In this document: positions 56,067 to 64,000 of the stretch, piece after piece | Numbering within the stretch: position 1 is the first letter of the stretch | Layout: every line of letters begins with the position of its first letter | Assembly (NCBI RefSeq): GCF_010119975.1 | Contig: NZ_CP048222.1 | Location: 1,323,501 to 1,387,500 of the forward strand | Direction: 5' to 3' | Source: Rhodocytophaga rosea | Lineage (GTDB): Bacteria > Bacteroidota > Bacteroidia > Cytophagales > 172606-1 | Length of the DNA: 64,000 nt | Notes under the pieces: generated by a model | Database searches by the model: none | Told to the model about the DNA's origin: nothing | The model's input: only the letters and a program-made list of their open reading frames with translations | Program-made: the position numbers and the translations under genes

Positions 56067-56485
56067 ATCCGATGATGGTTATTTAATCTGCTAAAGTTAA
56101 CCCTTTCACGCCACTTTCTACCCATTTGTTCATTGAATAACTTCCTGAAAAGTGGTTCAATGAAATATAGAAAAACCCATTATTCACAATCAAATTTGGT
56201 CAATAAAGCCTGGCCATTACACCAGTTCTTTGTGAGCCAACAGAATTCTGATTTTATTCTACAAAAGCGTATCACGAAAGGGGAGGTTTATTTACTCGTC
56301 AACCTATAACCGGATAAGGCTGGCTTTACTTATGTTAAGTATTATTTATTGGGAGGAATTCATCGTAAACCGCTACCTTGTTTTGCTCAATCAATTGCTT
56401 TACTTTAAAGGCAGGCTTACCTATTTTTTATACTTAAATTTTGAAAAGTTCATAAAAGGCGCTACACGATCTAAGAAACACGAAA
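56067..56485. other. Intergenic region with a dispersed repeat copy
   Basis: Carries the repeat core at 56271-56305 (CACGAAAGGGGAGGTTTATT then TCAACCT), the best match to the copy at 4498. No gene seen; the region must hold the promoter of the ceramidase-HiPIP unit. Confidence 0.4.
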
Positions 56486-57870
56486 ATGAAGACATTAATT
56501 TCACTTCCAGTCATATTTCTCTTTTTCAGCTTGACCTATCTTCATGCGGAGGCACTCGATGAGCTGCAAGGAGGTCATGCTGGATGGAAAGCGGGGGTAG
56601 CCCGGGTAGTAATTACACCTCAACAATCGATGTGGATGGCAGGCTATGCAAACCGCGACCATTCTTCTGAAGGTACCTTACATGAGTTGTGGGCAAAAGC
56701 TTTAGTACTAGAAGATGCAGGTGGTAAACGGGCTGTATTGGTTACCGCAGATTTACTGGGAATTCCCAAGGAATTATCCCACCACATCCGCAACCAGTTA
56801 GAAAGTAAGTATCAGTTATCCAGGGCGCAGGTTATACTCAATAGTTCACATACGCACTCTGGCCCGGTGTTACAGGGTGCGCTGCTAGACATATATCCCT
56901 GGACGCATTGCAGCAGAAGAAAATTGAACAATACTCCAGTAAGCTGGCTGACCAGATAGTGTCTTTAGTTGGAAATGCCTTGAAGGCTTTGAAACCAGTA
57001 CAGCTCTATGCACAAAATGGAGTTACCCGCTTTCAGGTGAACAGGCGGAATAACAATGAATCAACATTGCTCCAGCAGAACGAGTTAAAAGGCCCAAACG
57101 ATTATGCAGTTCCTGTACTAAAAGTGATAGATGAAAAGGGTAAATTAATGGCTGTTGCCTTTGGGTATGCCTGTCACAACACCGTTTTGAATGGCTATCA
57201 GTGGTCGGGAGATTATGCTGGCTTTGCCCAGTTACAATTAGAAAAGTCATATCCGGGTGTAACAGCGTTATTTTTTCAAGGAGCTGGTGCAGATCAAAAT
57301 CCTTTGCCTCGCCGGACAGTGGCTTTAGCCCAGCAATATGGAAAAACGCTGGCTGCTGCGGTGGAAAGAGTGCTGGCTGAAGATATGCGTAAACTCCCGC
57401 CTCAACTCGCAACGGCATATTCCGAAGTAGAATTGTCGTTAACTAGTCCGCCAACGAAAGAAGAATTGTTAAAAATAGCTGAAACCTCTTCCGATTATCA
57501 GAAACGATGGGCCACACGTTTGGTGAAGCAAATTGAGCAGGGACAATCATTTAAAACAAGCTATCCTTATCCGGTTCAGATCTGGCAACTTGGTGATCAA
57601 ACCCTGATTAGTTTGGGAGGTGAACTTGTGGTAGGGTATGCCATCGAACTCAAACGAATCTTTGGTCCGGATATATTTGTCTTGGGTTATTCTAATGATG
57701 TGATGGCGTATATTCCCTCCTCAACTATACTCAAAGAAGGTGGCTACGAAGGTGAATCCTCACAAATGGTTTACGGATTACCCAGCAAATGGGCACCCAC
57801 TATTGAAGCAAGCATATTCGGAGAGATCATGCGGTTAGCCGAGCAAGTTGGGTTGCAAAAAGTCAAATAA
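56486..57870 (+). pseudogene. Neutral/alkaline ceramidase-like secreted protein, frameshift in a C3 run
   Basis: Signal peptide (LPVIFLFFSLTYLHAEA), then a ceramidase N-terminal type domain: AGVARVVITPQQSMWMAGYA, the metal-ligand motif NSSHTHSGPVL and GYACHNTVLNGYQWSGDYAG. The frame stops at 56959. At C3 (56897-56899) one more C gives LDALQQKKIEQYSSKLADQI and continues to 57870. Restored length is about 461 residues. Ceramidase-like proteins of this short type are common in Bacteroidota and Planctomycetes with PVC-type dehydrogenases; the substrate need not be ceramide. First gene of a three-gene unit. Confidence 0.8.
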
Positions 57871-57964
57871 AACCAGTGGAACTACAGCACACATTGGCTG
57901 CTATTGTGTAAAATAGGGCAAAGAATTATATAAAATGAAAACAACAAACCTGATTCACCGACAG

Positions 57965-60084
57965 ATGAAATATCATTTTATTGGCCTGCTGCCTTTTTTA
58001 ATCTTTCTCTCTGTTTCCTGTTCTGAACAGCAACAACATTATACAGATCCATTATCGCCGGAAGAAGCATTAAGCAGTTTTCAACTCAACGATGAATTTA
58101 CTATTGAACTATTTGCCGCAGAACCCTTTGTGAAGGACCCTGTTGAAATGATATTTGATGAGCAAGGAAATGCCTATGTGGTAGAAATGCCCGATTATCC
58201 CTATAAACCCGAACCTGGAAAAGCCACCGGACGCATCCGTAAGCTTGTAGATAAAGATGGCGATGGCCGGATAGATGAATCCATCGTATTTGCCGATAGC
58301 CTTTCAGAAGCAACCAGTATGTTACCCTGGAAGGACGGACTGTTGGTAACGGCTGCACCCCATATACTGTATCTGAAAGATACCAATGAAGATTTTCGTG
58401 CAGATACCAGAGAAGTGCTTTTTACTGGATTTTTTGAGAATAACTCAGAAGCACAAATTACTAATCTCCGCTTTGGGGTGGATAATTGGATCTATGCTTC
58501 TAATCATGGACAGGATGGCAGCGTAACTTTTAGCAGAAAGCCAGAGGCAGCACCGCTTTCCATGCGGGGAGCAGATTTTAGGTTTCGTCTTGACCGGGGA
58601 GAATTTGAATTGGAAACAGGACCTGCCCAGTTTGGACAGGCGCTTGATGACTTTGGGCACCGGTTCATCACACAGAACACCTTACACATCCGGCAAGCAG
58701 TTATTCCAGGGAGATATTTACACAGGCATCCGTACTTACCTTCAATCAATGCGGTGGAAAATATCTCTGATCATGAACTAGACATGTTCCAGCAGACACC
58801 ACCCCTTACTGGCGCGCTGAACGTACAAAGCGCCGGAACATACAATATAAGGAACAAAAACTGGATAGAACTGAATACGCAGATGATCATTTTACCGGGG
58901 CTTCCGGCGCAACTTTCTATGCGGGAGATGCTTTTCCTGAAACATTCTATGGCAACATTTTTACAGGAGATGTGGCTGGTAATCTAGTCCATAGAGACAT
59001 TATTACGAGGCATGATACCAGCGCCACCTTTATTGCATCGCGTGATCTGGCAGAGAAAGACAGAGAGTTTTTGAGTTCCACTGACCCCTGGTTTCGTCCG
59101 TGCAATTTTACTGTAGGGCCCGATGGCTACTTATATGTAATCGATATGTATAGACAACATATTGAAACACCTGTGTCTATTCCGGATGATCTGAAGGAAG
59201 ATATGGACTTCAAGAGAGGAAGTGAGTATGGAAGAATCTACCGTATTGTGCCAAAAAATGACAGATCGAAGAGGAAGGCGTTTACAAATATGAAGAAAAT
59301 GGAGACACTAGAGTTGGTAGAGAATCTTTCTCATCCCAACCAATGGTGGCGCCTTCAGGCACAAAGACTTTTGCTGGAACGTCTGGATACATCTGTTGTT
59401 ACTTCTTTAAAAACCATGTTTAGAGAAAATAAGGACCCAAGAACCCGTTTGCATGCTTTTTTTGCATTGGAAGGGCTAGGTGCGCTGGATGCCACCCTTG
59501 TTAAACAGGCCATGCAGGACACTCACCCTGGCGTACGGGAATATGGAATCATCCTGGCTGAGCGTTATCCGGAATGTTTGCCTTTAATTATAGAAAAAGT
59601 AGATGATCACTCAGCCAGGGTAGCCTTGCAGGCAAGTCTGAGTCTGGGAGCGTTTTCTGCTCGACAAGCAGCCCCAACCTTAGCAAAAGTTTTAGAGAGA
59701 TACGGACAAAATCCATGGTTTAGAATGGCTGTATTAAGCGCTGATGCCGGATCTTCGCTTGACTTGCTGGAATTGCTATTGAAACAGCATTCATTTTTCA
59801 GCAGAGATACCCCAGAAAAAGTCGCCTTCCTGGAAGATTTTTCCTACGTAATTGGCTCCCGTAACCGGGAAGGGGAAGTCAGCCGCTTTTTACAATTATT
59901 AGCCGCTGAAGACCAAATGAAAGAAAAAAACTGGCAGTTTGCAGGTTTAAAAGGGTTGGAGAAAGGTTTGAAAAAATCTGAAAATAAACTTACAGCAGAT
60001 GCCCATTTGAAACAGGTATTACAACGCTTGCAGGCTGATTCTACGAGCGAGGCTAAAGCAGCTATCGAAACTATCAGCAAATAA
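57965..60084 (+). pseudogene. PVC-type membrane dehydrogenase lipoprotein, one-base frameshift
   Basis: A lipoprotein (LIFLSVSCSEQ) with a beta-propeller of the membrane-bound dehydrogenase kind: FTIELFAAEPFVKDPVEMIF, NAYVVEMPDYPY, RIRKLVDKDGDGRIDESIVF. Near 58882 one base is missing: CAGG in place of CAG would connect NTQ to DDHFTGASGATFYAGDAF and the second frame (GNIFTGDVAGNLVHR, VIDMYRQHIETP). HEAT-like repeats follow to 60084. Family members usually end in a cytochrome c domain with CxxCH. None is present here, and the protein stops after the HEAT repeats. A HiPIP gene 28 bp downstream may replace that electron carrier. Confidence 0.8.
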
Positions 60085-60112
60085 GTAGAGTAATAAAAAA
60101 TTTGAATTACTA

Positions 60113-60471
60113 ATGATGAAGCAAGCATATTCCAGGCGAACATTCCTTCAAAAGTATATATATGTAAGTACCATGTTTTTAAGTGGTGGTCTGATGCTAA
60201 GCAGGTGCAATCAGAGAAAGACTTCACAACAAGAGGAAAAACCAACTGTTGCTGCGGATGCGTGTACTGACTTTTCCGGAGTGAGTGAAAAAGATATGCA
60301 GGCACGCCAAAAATTAGGCTATGTAAAAGATTCGCCTATGTCAGATATGCAATGTAGCAATTGTAACCTCTGGCTCCCCCTCCTGCTGGTATAGCGTGCG
60401 GTAAATGTATGATCCTGAAAGGCCCTGTTTACGGGTCAGCTTACTGCACGTACTGGGCTCCTCAAGTATGA
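60113..60471 (+). pseudogene. High-potential iron-sulfur protein (HiPIP), frameshift in a C5 run
   Basis: The N-terminus has a Tat-like SRRTFLQK motif and a lipobox-like LSRC. The HiPIP domain starts ACTDFSGVSEKDMQARQKLG, YVKDSPMSDMQCSNCNLW. The frame then stops at 60392. At C5 (60376-60380) one more C yields LPPPAGIACGKCMILKGP and VYGSAYCTYWAPQV, ending at 60471. The four cluster cysteines (CSNC, later C and C) are then all present. HiPIPs carry single electrons at high potential in the periplasm. It follows the dehydrogenase by 28 bp. Confidence 0.78.
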
Positions 60472-60837
60472 ACTAATAATAGTATGATATTTTAAGTATA
60501 CAGCCATTAGCTCTCAGTTTTCAGATAAATAAGGGGGTTAGCCTATTTACTAGTGGCGTATATTGAATACAATCCTGTATCGTTGGTTTGAACTTTATAT
60601 TTGTTTTCCGGCACTTTATCAAGCGGTCTTCTCCTGATATAAGTTGTCAACACTTTTTATTTTCATATCCAAGTCAATATGGCCAAAGGGAAATATTATT
60701 GAAGTAAAAGTTGGTAGCTATTCCTTTCTCTCTTGCCCATAGATAAAGATTCAATAAAAGGGCTGTTTTTATAACTCAATACAGAAGCTATCAAAAGTAA
60801 TGACAGCTTCTGTATTGGATCGATGCTTCTATATTCA
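60472..60837. other. Intergenic region with repeat end and hairpin
   Basis: Contains GGTCTTCTCCTGATATAAG at 60625-60643, similar to the left end of the dispersed repeat, and the hairpin at 60777-60817. No gene seen. Confidence 0.45.
60777..60817 (-). terminator. Hairpin terminator candidate for the hydrolase gene
   Basis: CAATACAGAAGCT and AGCTTCTGTATTG pair perfectly (13 bp) across a 15-base loop, 20 bp after the stop of the minus-strand hydrolase. On that strand it is followed by AGTTATAAAAAC rather than a strong T-run, so efficiency is uncertain. Confidence 0.55.
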
Positions 60838-61659
60838 TTAAGATTTGATAAAAGACAACAGATCCTTATTTATTGTTGCCGCTTCTGTGGTGGGCATACC
60901 ATGAGGAAAACCTGGATAAGAAACAAGTTTGCCATTTTTTAACAGTTTGACAGCCTTTACAGCTGTAAGCTCAAAGGGAACGATTTGGTCATCTTCTCCA
61001 TGCATCACTAGTACAGGTATATCTACATTTTTAAGATCTTGTGTAAAATCTGTTTCTGAAAAAACCTTGATACAATCGTAATGAGCTTTTATAGCCCCCA
61101 TCATTCCCTGCCTCCACCAATTATCGCGTATCCCTTGGGATACCTTTGCCCCTTCACGGTTATATCCATAAAACGGCAAGGTAAAATCTTGAAAATATTG
61201 TGGCCTCCTGGTAGCTGTACCTTCCCTTATTTCATCGAATACAGACAGAGGAATCCCTTCAGGATTAGCTTGAGTTTGCAGCATAAGAGGAGTTACAGCA
61301 CTGATCAGCACGGCTTTGGCTACCCGGCCTTGTCCATGCTTAGCTACATAGCGAATCACTTCTCCTCCACCGGTTGAATGACCAATGTGTATGGCATTCT
61401 TTAAATCAAGGGCTTGAGTAAGCTCAGCTACATCGGCTGCATAGGTATCCATATCATGCCCATCAGGGGTTTGGCTAGATCTGCCATGTCCTCTTCGATC
61501 ATGAGCAATAACTCTGAAACCTTCCTTGAGGAAGAACATCATTTGTGCATCCCAGTCATCGCCTGATAGTGGCCAACCGTGATGGAAAACAATGGGTTGG
61601 CCGCTTCCCCAATCTTTGTAGTAAATCTCCGTACCATCTTTAACTTGAATCTTGCTCAT
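60838..61659 (-). CDS. Alpha/beta hydrolase, non-haem haloperoxidase type
   Basis: A 273-residue hydrolase with the full triad: Ser in HIGHSTGGGEVIRYVA, Asp in VMHGEDDQIVPFEL and His in YPGFPHGMPTTEA. Oxyanion region VFHHGWPLSGDDWDAQM. This matches the cofactor-free chloroperoxidase/esterase group, which also hydrolyses esters and makes peracids. No signal peptide, so cytoplasmic. Monocistronic with its own hairpin downstream. Full length and undamaged. Confidence 0.92.
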   Translation of the reverse strand: MSKIQVKDGTEIYYKDWGSGQPIVFHHGWPLSGDDWDAQMMFFLKEGFRVIAHDRRGHGRSSQTPDGHDMDTYAADVAELTQALDLKNAIHIGHSTGGGEVIRYVAKHGQGRVAKAVLISAVTPLMLQTQANPEGIPLSVFDEIREGTATRRPQYFQDFTLPFYGYNREGAKVSQGIRDNWWRQGMMGAIKAHYDCIKVFSETDFTQDLKNVDIPVLVMHGEDDQIVPFELTAVKAVKLLKNGKLVSYPGFPHGMPTTEAATINKDLLSFIKS

Positions 61660-62086
61660 AGTGTTAGGGGTTAATTAGTAGGGTAAATAGTAGTTATAGA
61701 AATGCAATTTTAAATATATGCTTTTGCATGTATAGAGAGTCATTTTATATAAATAATCCAATAAATTCTTTATTATTTATCAGTAAATTATAAGCTTTTG
61801 TTCAGGTATGGGATCGTCTGTGCAACAATAGTATTATAGAGAATGGGTAGTAGTCAACCCTAAAAAATAATAATTGAGGGATGATTGTTATGCCTACAAG
61901 ATATGGGTTTACACCTATTACCCTTTTCGGGTAACTTATAAAAGAACTATATTGTAGGTCTGCTCTCTTTCTACTCTCCATTTTGAGTGGAAACTCCATT
62001 TTACATCTGATTTAGTTACGCCTTCAAACATTTTGTATATTGAAAGCTTTTCCAACTATTTTATTTACCAAAACACACTAAACCAG
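61660..62086. other. Intergenic region between divergent genes
   Basis: AT-rich divergent gap that should contain both promoters. I see no gene, repeat core or strong palindrome in it. Confidence 0.4.
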
Positions 62087-63205
62087 ATGACTATTAAGAA
62101 TTCCCGCCGTAATTTCTTACAGAAAATTACTGTTTCAGCCCTCGCTTTGCCTTTGTTACCTTCCTATACTCCGGAAAATTTATATACTGAACCTTATCAG
62201 GGATCTGCGCTACGGGTAGCCATTATGGGCCTTGGAAGTTATGGAACAAGGGTTGCCGAAGCCATGCAGTCTTCTAAAATGGCCAAACTAACCGGAGTGA
62301 TCAGTGGCACACCCTCTAAAATCAAAGAATGGCAAGGCAAATATAAAATTGCCGAAAAGAACTGTTACAACTACGAGAATTTTGACCAGATAAAAAATAA
62401 CCCTGACATTGATGCCGTATATATTATCACCCCCAATGCCCTCCACCACCCACAGACCTTGCGGGTAGCTAAAGCCGGCAAACATGTGATCTGCGAAAAA
62501 CCAATGGCAATAAATGCGCAACAAGGAAAAGAAATGGTGGATGCCTGCAAAAAAGCCAACGTACATTTACTGGTAGGCTACCGGATGCATTTTGAACCTA
62601 AAACGCTAGAGATCATCCGTATGCGGAAAGAAGGTGAATTAGGAAAAGTGTTATTCTTCCAGGGGCTTTCCGGTTTCACAATAGGTGATCCCAGCCAGTG
62701 GCGGTTAAACAAGCAACTATCAGGTGGGGGAGCCATGATGGATATTGGCATTTATTCCATTAATGGAGCCCGTTATATGCTAGGAGAAGAACCAATTTGG
62801 GTAACTGCGCAGGAAACCAAAACGGATCGGGCTAAATTCAAAGAAGGCGTTGACGAAACCATTCAGTTTCAACTGGGCTTCCCCAGTGGAGCAATGGCCT
62901 CCTGTTTGTCTACCTACACCATGAACAACCTGGATCGATTTTTCCTGAATGGCTACAAAGGATTTGCCGAACTGCAACCTGCTACCGGTTATGGACCCAT
63001 CCTGGGCCGCACCCATAAAGGAGAATTAACCCAGCCACACATCACTCACCAGACCCTGCAAATGGATGAGATGGCAGCCATCATTCTGCAAGGGAAAAAA
63101 CCGGTGGTTCCCGTAGACGGAGCAGAAGGAGTGAAAGACTTATCAATTATTGATGCCATTTACCAGGCTGTCAAGACTGGTAAAAAGATAGACCTGAAGG
63201 TATAA
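62087..63205 (+). CDS. Gfo/Idh/MocA family oxidoreductase with Tat signal
   Basis: A 372-residue oxidoreductase. The N-terminus SRRNFLQKITVSALALPLLP is a Tat signal, so the enzyme is probably folded and exported with its cofactor. The core has the NAD(P) loop AIMGLGSYGTRVAEAM, the catalytic Lys in HVICEKPMA and a second-domain strand WRLNKQLSGGGAMMDIGIYS. This group includes glucose-fructose oxidoreductase-like enzymes acting on sugars. Start at ATG 62087, which begins the Tat signal; the frame opens earlier at 62033. Complete. Confidence 0.92.
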   Translation: MTIKNSRRNFLQKITVSALALPLLPSYTPENLYTEPYQGSALRVAIMGLGSYGTRVAEAMQSSKMAKLTGVISGTPSKIKEWQGKYKIAEKNCYNYENFDQIKNNPDIDAVYIITPNALHHPQTLRVAKAGKHVICEKPMAINAQQGKEMVDACKKANVHLLVGYRMHFEPKTLEIIRMRKEGELGKVLFFQGLSGFTIGDPSQWRLNKQLSGGGAMMDIGIYSINGARYMLGEEPIWVTAQETKTDRAKFKEGVDETIQFQLGFPSGAMASCLSTYTMNNLDRFFLNGYKGFAELQPATGYGPILGRTHKGELTQPHITHQTLQMDEMAAIILQGKKPVVPVDGAEGVKDLSIIDAIYQAVKTGKKIDLKV

Positions 63206-63648
63206 ATTTAAGCAGCCACAGGCTGCTGCAAAATGAATCTGGTTGTATATAGTAATCCTCATTGAGTAGCAGCTCATCTGCTATGGTGCTACTCATGTGT
63301 TATTGGCCATTAATGCCGATTAATTATCAGTGTAATCTGGTCTACTTTTTCTTTTCCAATCTAAAGGGTCTTGTCCTATGATAGGTTGACAGTTTTGTTG
63401 TCTGATAAAAACATAAAAAGCCCGTCATCATCCTTTTGAGTTTCAGGAAAGGGTAGTTAATGTAACTCAGTCTACTGTCTATGTGCATACTATAAAAATT
63501 ATAAATACAACTATGTGACCATACAGGCGTGTAATCTTTTCTATAATGACTCTAACCGAATGTATTCTTATTACTTTAGCAAATATTTATCAAAGTTGAT
63601 TCATCAAAATTTATCTTAATGATAAATTGCTCTCTATACTCGTATCCA
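63206..63648. other. Intergenic region with a full repeat copy
   Basis: Besides the repeat at 63367-63470 it holds a short hairpin at 63211-63227 (AGCAGCC/GGCTGCT) just after the oxidoreductase and another at 63264-63294 (GAGTAGCA/TGCTACTC). No gene seen. Confidence 0.45.
63367..63470. repeat. Dispersed intergenic repeat, copy with both ends
   Basis: GGTCTTGTCCTATGATAGG at the left and, 50 bp on, TTGAGTTTCAGGAAAGGGT followed by AGTTAATGTAAC at the right. It has the same order and similar spacing as the copy at 4437-4536, and its right part is the inverse of the cores at 15081 and 35614. Confidence 0.6.
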
Positions 63649-64000
63649 ATGACTAAACCCTATCTACTGCTCCTTCTCCTATTATCCACTTTCCTGTTGA
63701 AAGCACAGGAAATCAGACCACCGGCAGTGCCACTGGTAACAATCGATCCATATACCAGTATATGGTCTTTTGATACCCGTTTGAACGATTCTCCTACCCG
63801 TCACTGGACCGGCAAACCTCATCCCTTGAATGGTTTGGTAAAAGTAGATGGGAAAACCTATCAGTTTATGGGAGCCCAGGCTAGTAAATTAGCTTCTGTT
63901 CTGCCAACAGCTAAACAAGCCCCATATGAAGCTTACTACATCTTAGAAAAGCCTCAAGAAGAATGGGAAAAGCCTTCCTTTGCTGCCCAGAACACATGGA
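63649..64000 (+). CDS. Secreted glutaminase-like protein (DUF4964 N-terminal part), cut by window end
   Basis: The first 117 codons are present. A signal peptide (PYLLLLLLLSTFLLKAQ) is followed by RPPAVPLVTIDPYTSIWSFD and LNDSPTRHWTGKPHPLNGLV, KVDGKTYQFMGA, the start pattern of Bacteroidota glutaminase A-like proteins with DUF4964 and DUF5127. These are exported and proposed to release glutamate or act on glycans. The ATG is at 63649-63651. The rest lies outside the window. Confidence 0.8.
   Translation, partial: MTKPYLLLLLLLSTFLLKAQEIRPPAVPLVTIDPYTSIWSFDTRLNDSPTRHWTGKPHPLNGLVKVDGKTYQFMGAQASKLASVLPTAKQAPYEAYYILEKPQEEWEKPSFAAQNTW

Noticed and set aside
1-64000. CRISPR array, tRNA, rRNA, prophage or integrated plasmid
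   Set aside because: I found no regularly spaced direct repeats, no tRNA-like cloverleaf, no rRNA stretch and no phage structural or conjugation genes.

Overview
The window looks like a chromosome segment of a Bacteroidota member, most likely Cytophagales (a Rhodocytophaga/Spirosoma-like lineage). The reasons are moderate-to-low GC, weak Shine-Dalgarno signals, occasional TAnnTTTG -7 boxes, and typical families: two-component-propeller sensor kinase with LytTR regulator, ABC permease fused to an M1 peptidase, DUF6567-like lipoprotein, PVC-type dehydrogenase, HxlR/pirin, and many small secreted proteins and lipoproteins. No rRNA, tRNA, CRISPR array or phage module was seen.

Layout. 1-4.4 kb: minus-strand lipoprotein, a secreted barrel-like protein with a broken tandem paralogue, and a MalT-type LuxR regulator. 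4.8-8.7 kb: LytS-type propeller sensor kinase and LytTR response regulator. 9.3-13.4 kb: an unrecognised protein overlapping or abutting a SAM methyltransferase, then a vanadium-haloperoxidase-like lipoprotein and a frameshifted secreted protein. 13.7-15.1 kb: decayed IS3 element. 15.2-18.8 kb: minus-strand five-gene membrane cluster (SRPBCC, metallophosphoesterase, two membrane proteins, one unknown). 19.0-21.7 kb: ISL3 deletion derivative and an intact IS3 element. 22.0-26.5 kb: ABC ATPase and permease/M1-peptidase fusion. 26.7-32.3 kb: interrupted M23 peptidase, gene fragments, AraC regulator, beta-helix protein. 32.5-38.5 kb: serine hydrolase, seven-bladed propeller lipoprotein, HxlR regulator, LLM oxidoreductase and pirin. 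38.5-39.65 kb: IS630. 41-46 kb: two DUF3500 proteins, a broken M19 dipeptidase and a badly decayed HupE/UreJ protein. 46.4-48.1 kb: divergent MarR and glycosidase-like pair with strong palindromes. 49-56 kb: alcohol dehydrogenase, hydrolases, arylamine N-acetyltransferase, SDR, AraC. 56.5-60.5 kb: ceramidase-like protein, PVC-type dehydrogenase and HiPIP in one apparent operon. 60.8-64 kb: haloperoxidase-like hydrolase, Gfo/Idh/MocA oxidoreductase, start of a glutaminase-like gene.

Two features cut across the whole window. First, at least nine otherwise well-preserved genes are broken by a single-base change in a short homopolymer, nearly always one base missing, and three more lesions are in-frame stops. 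This suggests either a draft sequence with homopolymer errors or an accessory region in decay. The HupE gene, with several larger lesions, is clearly a real pseudogene. Second, a family of short intergenic repeats recurs at a dozen or more places. Together with four IS elements this indicates a genome rich in mobile DNA.
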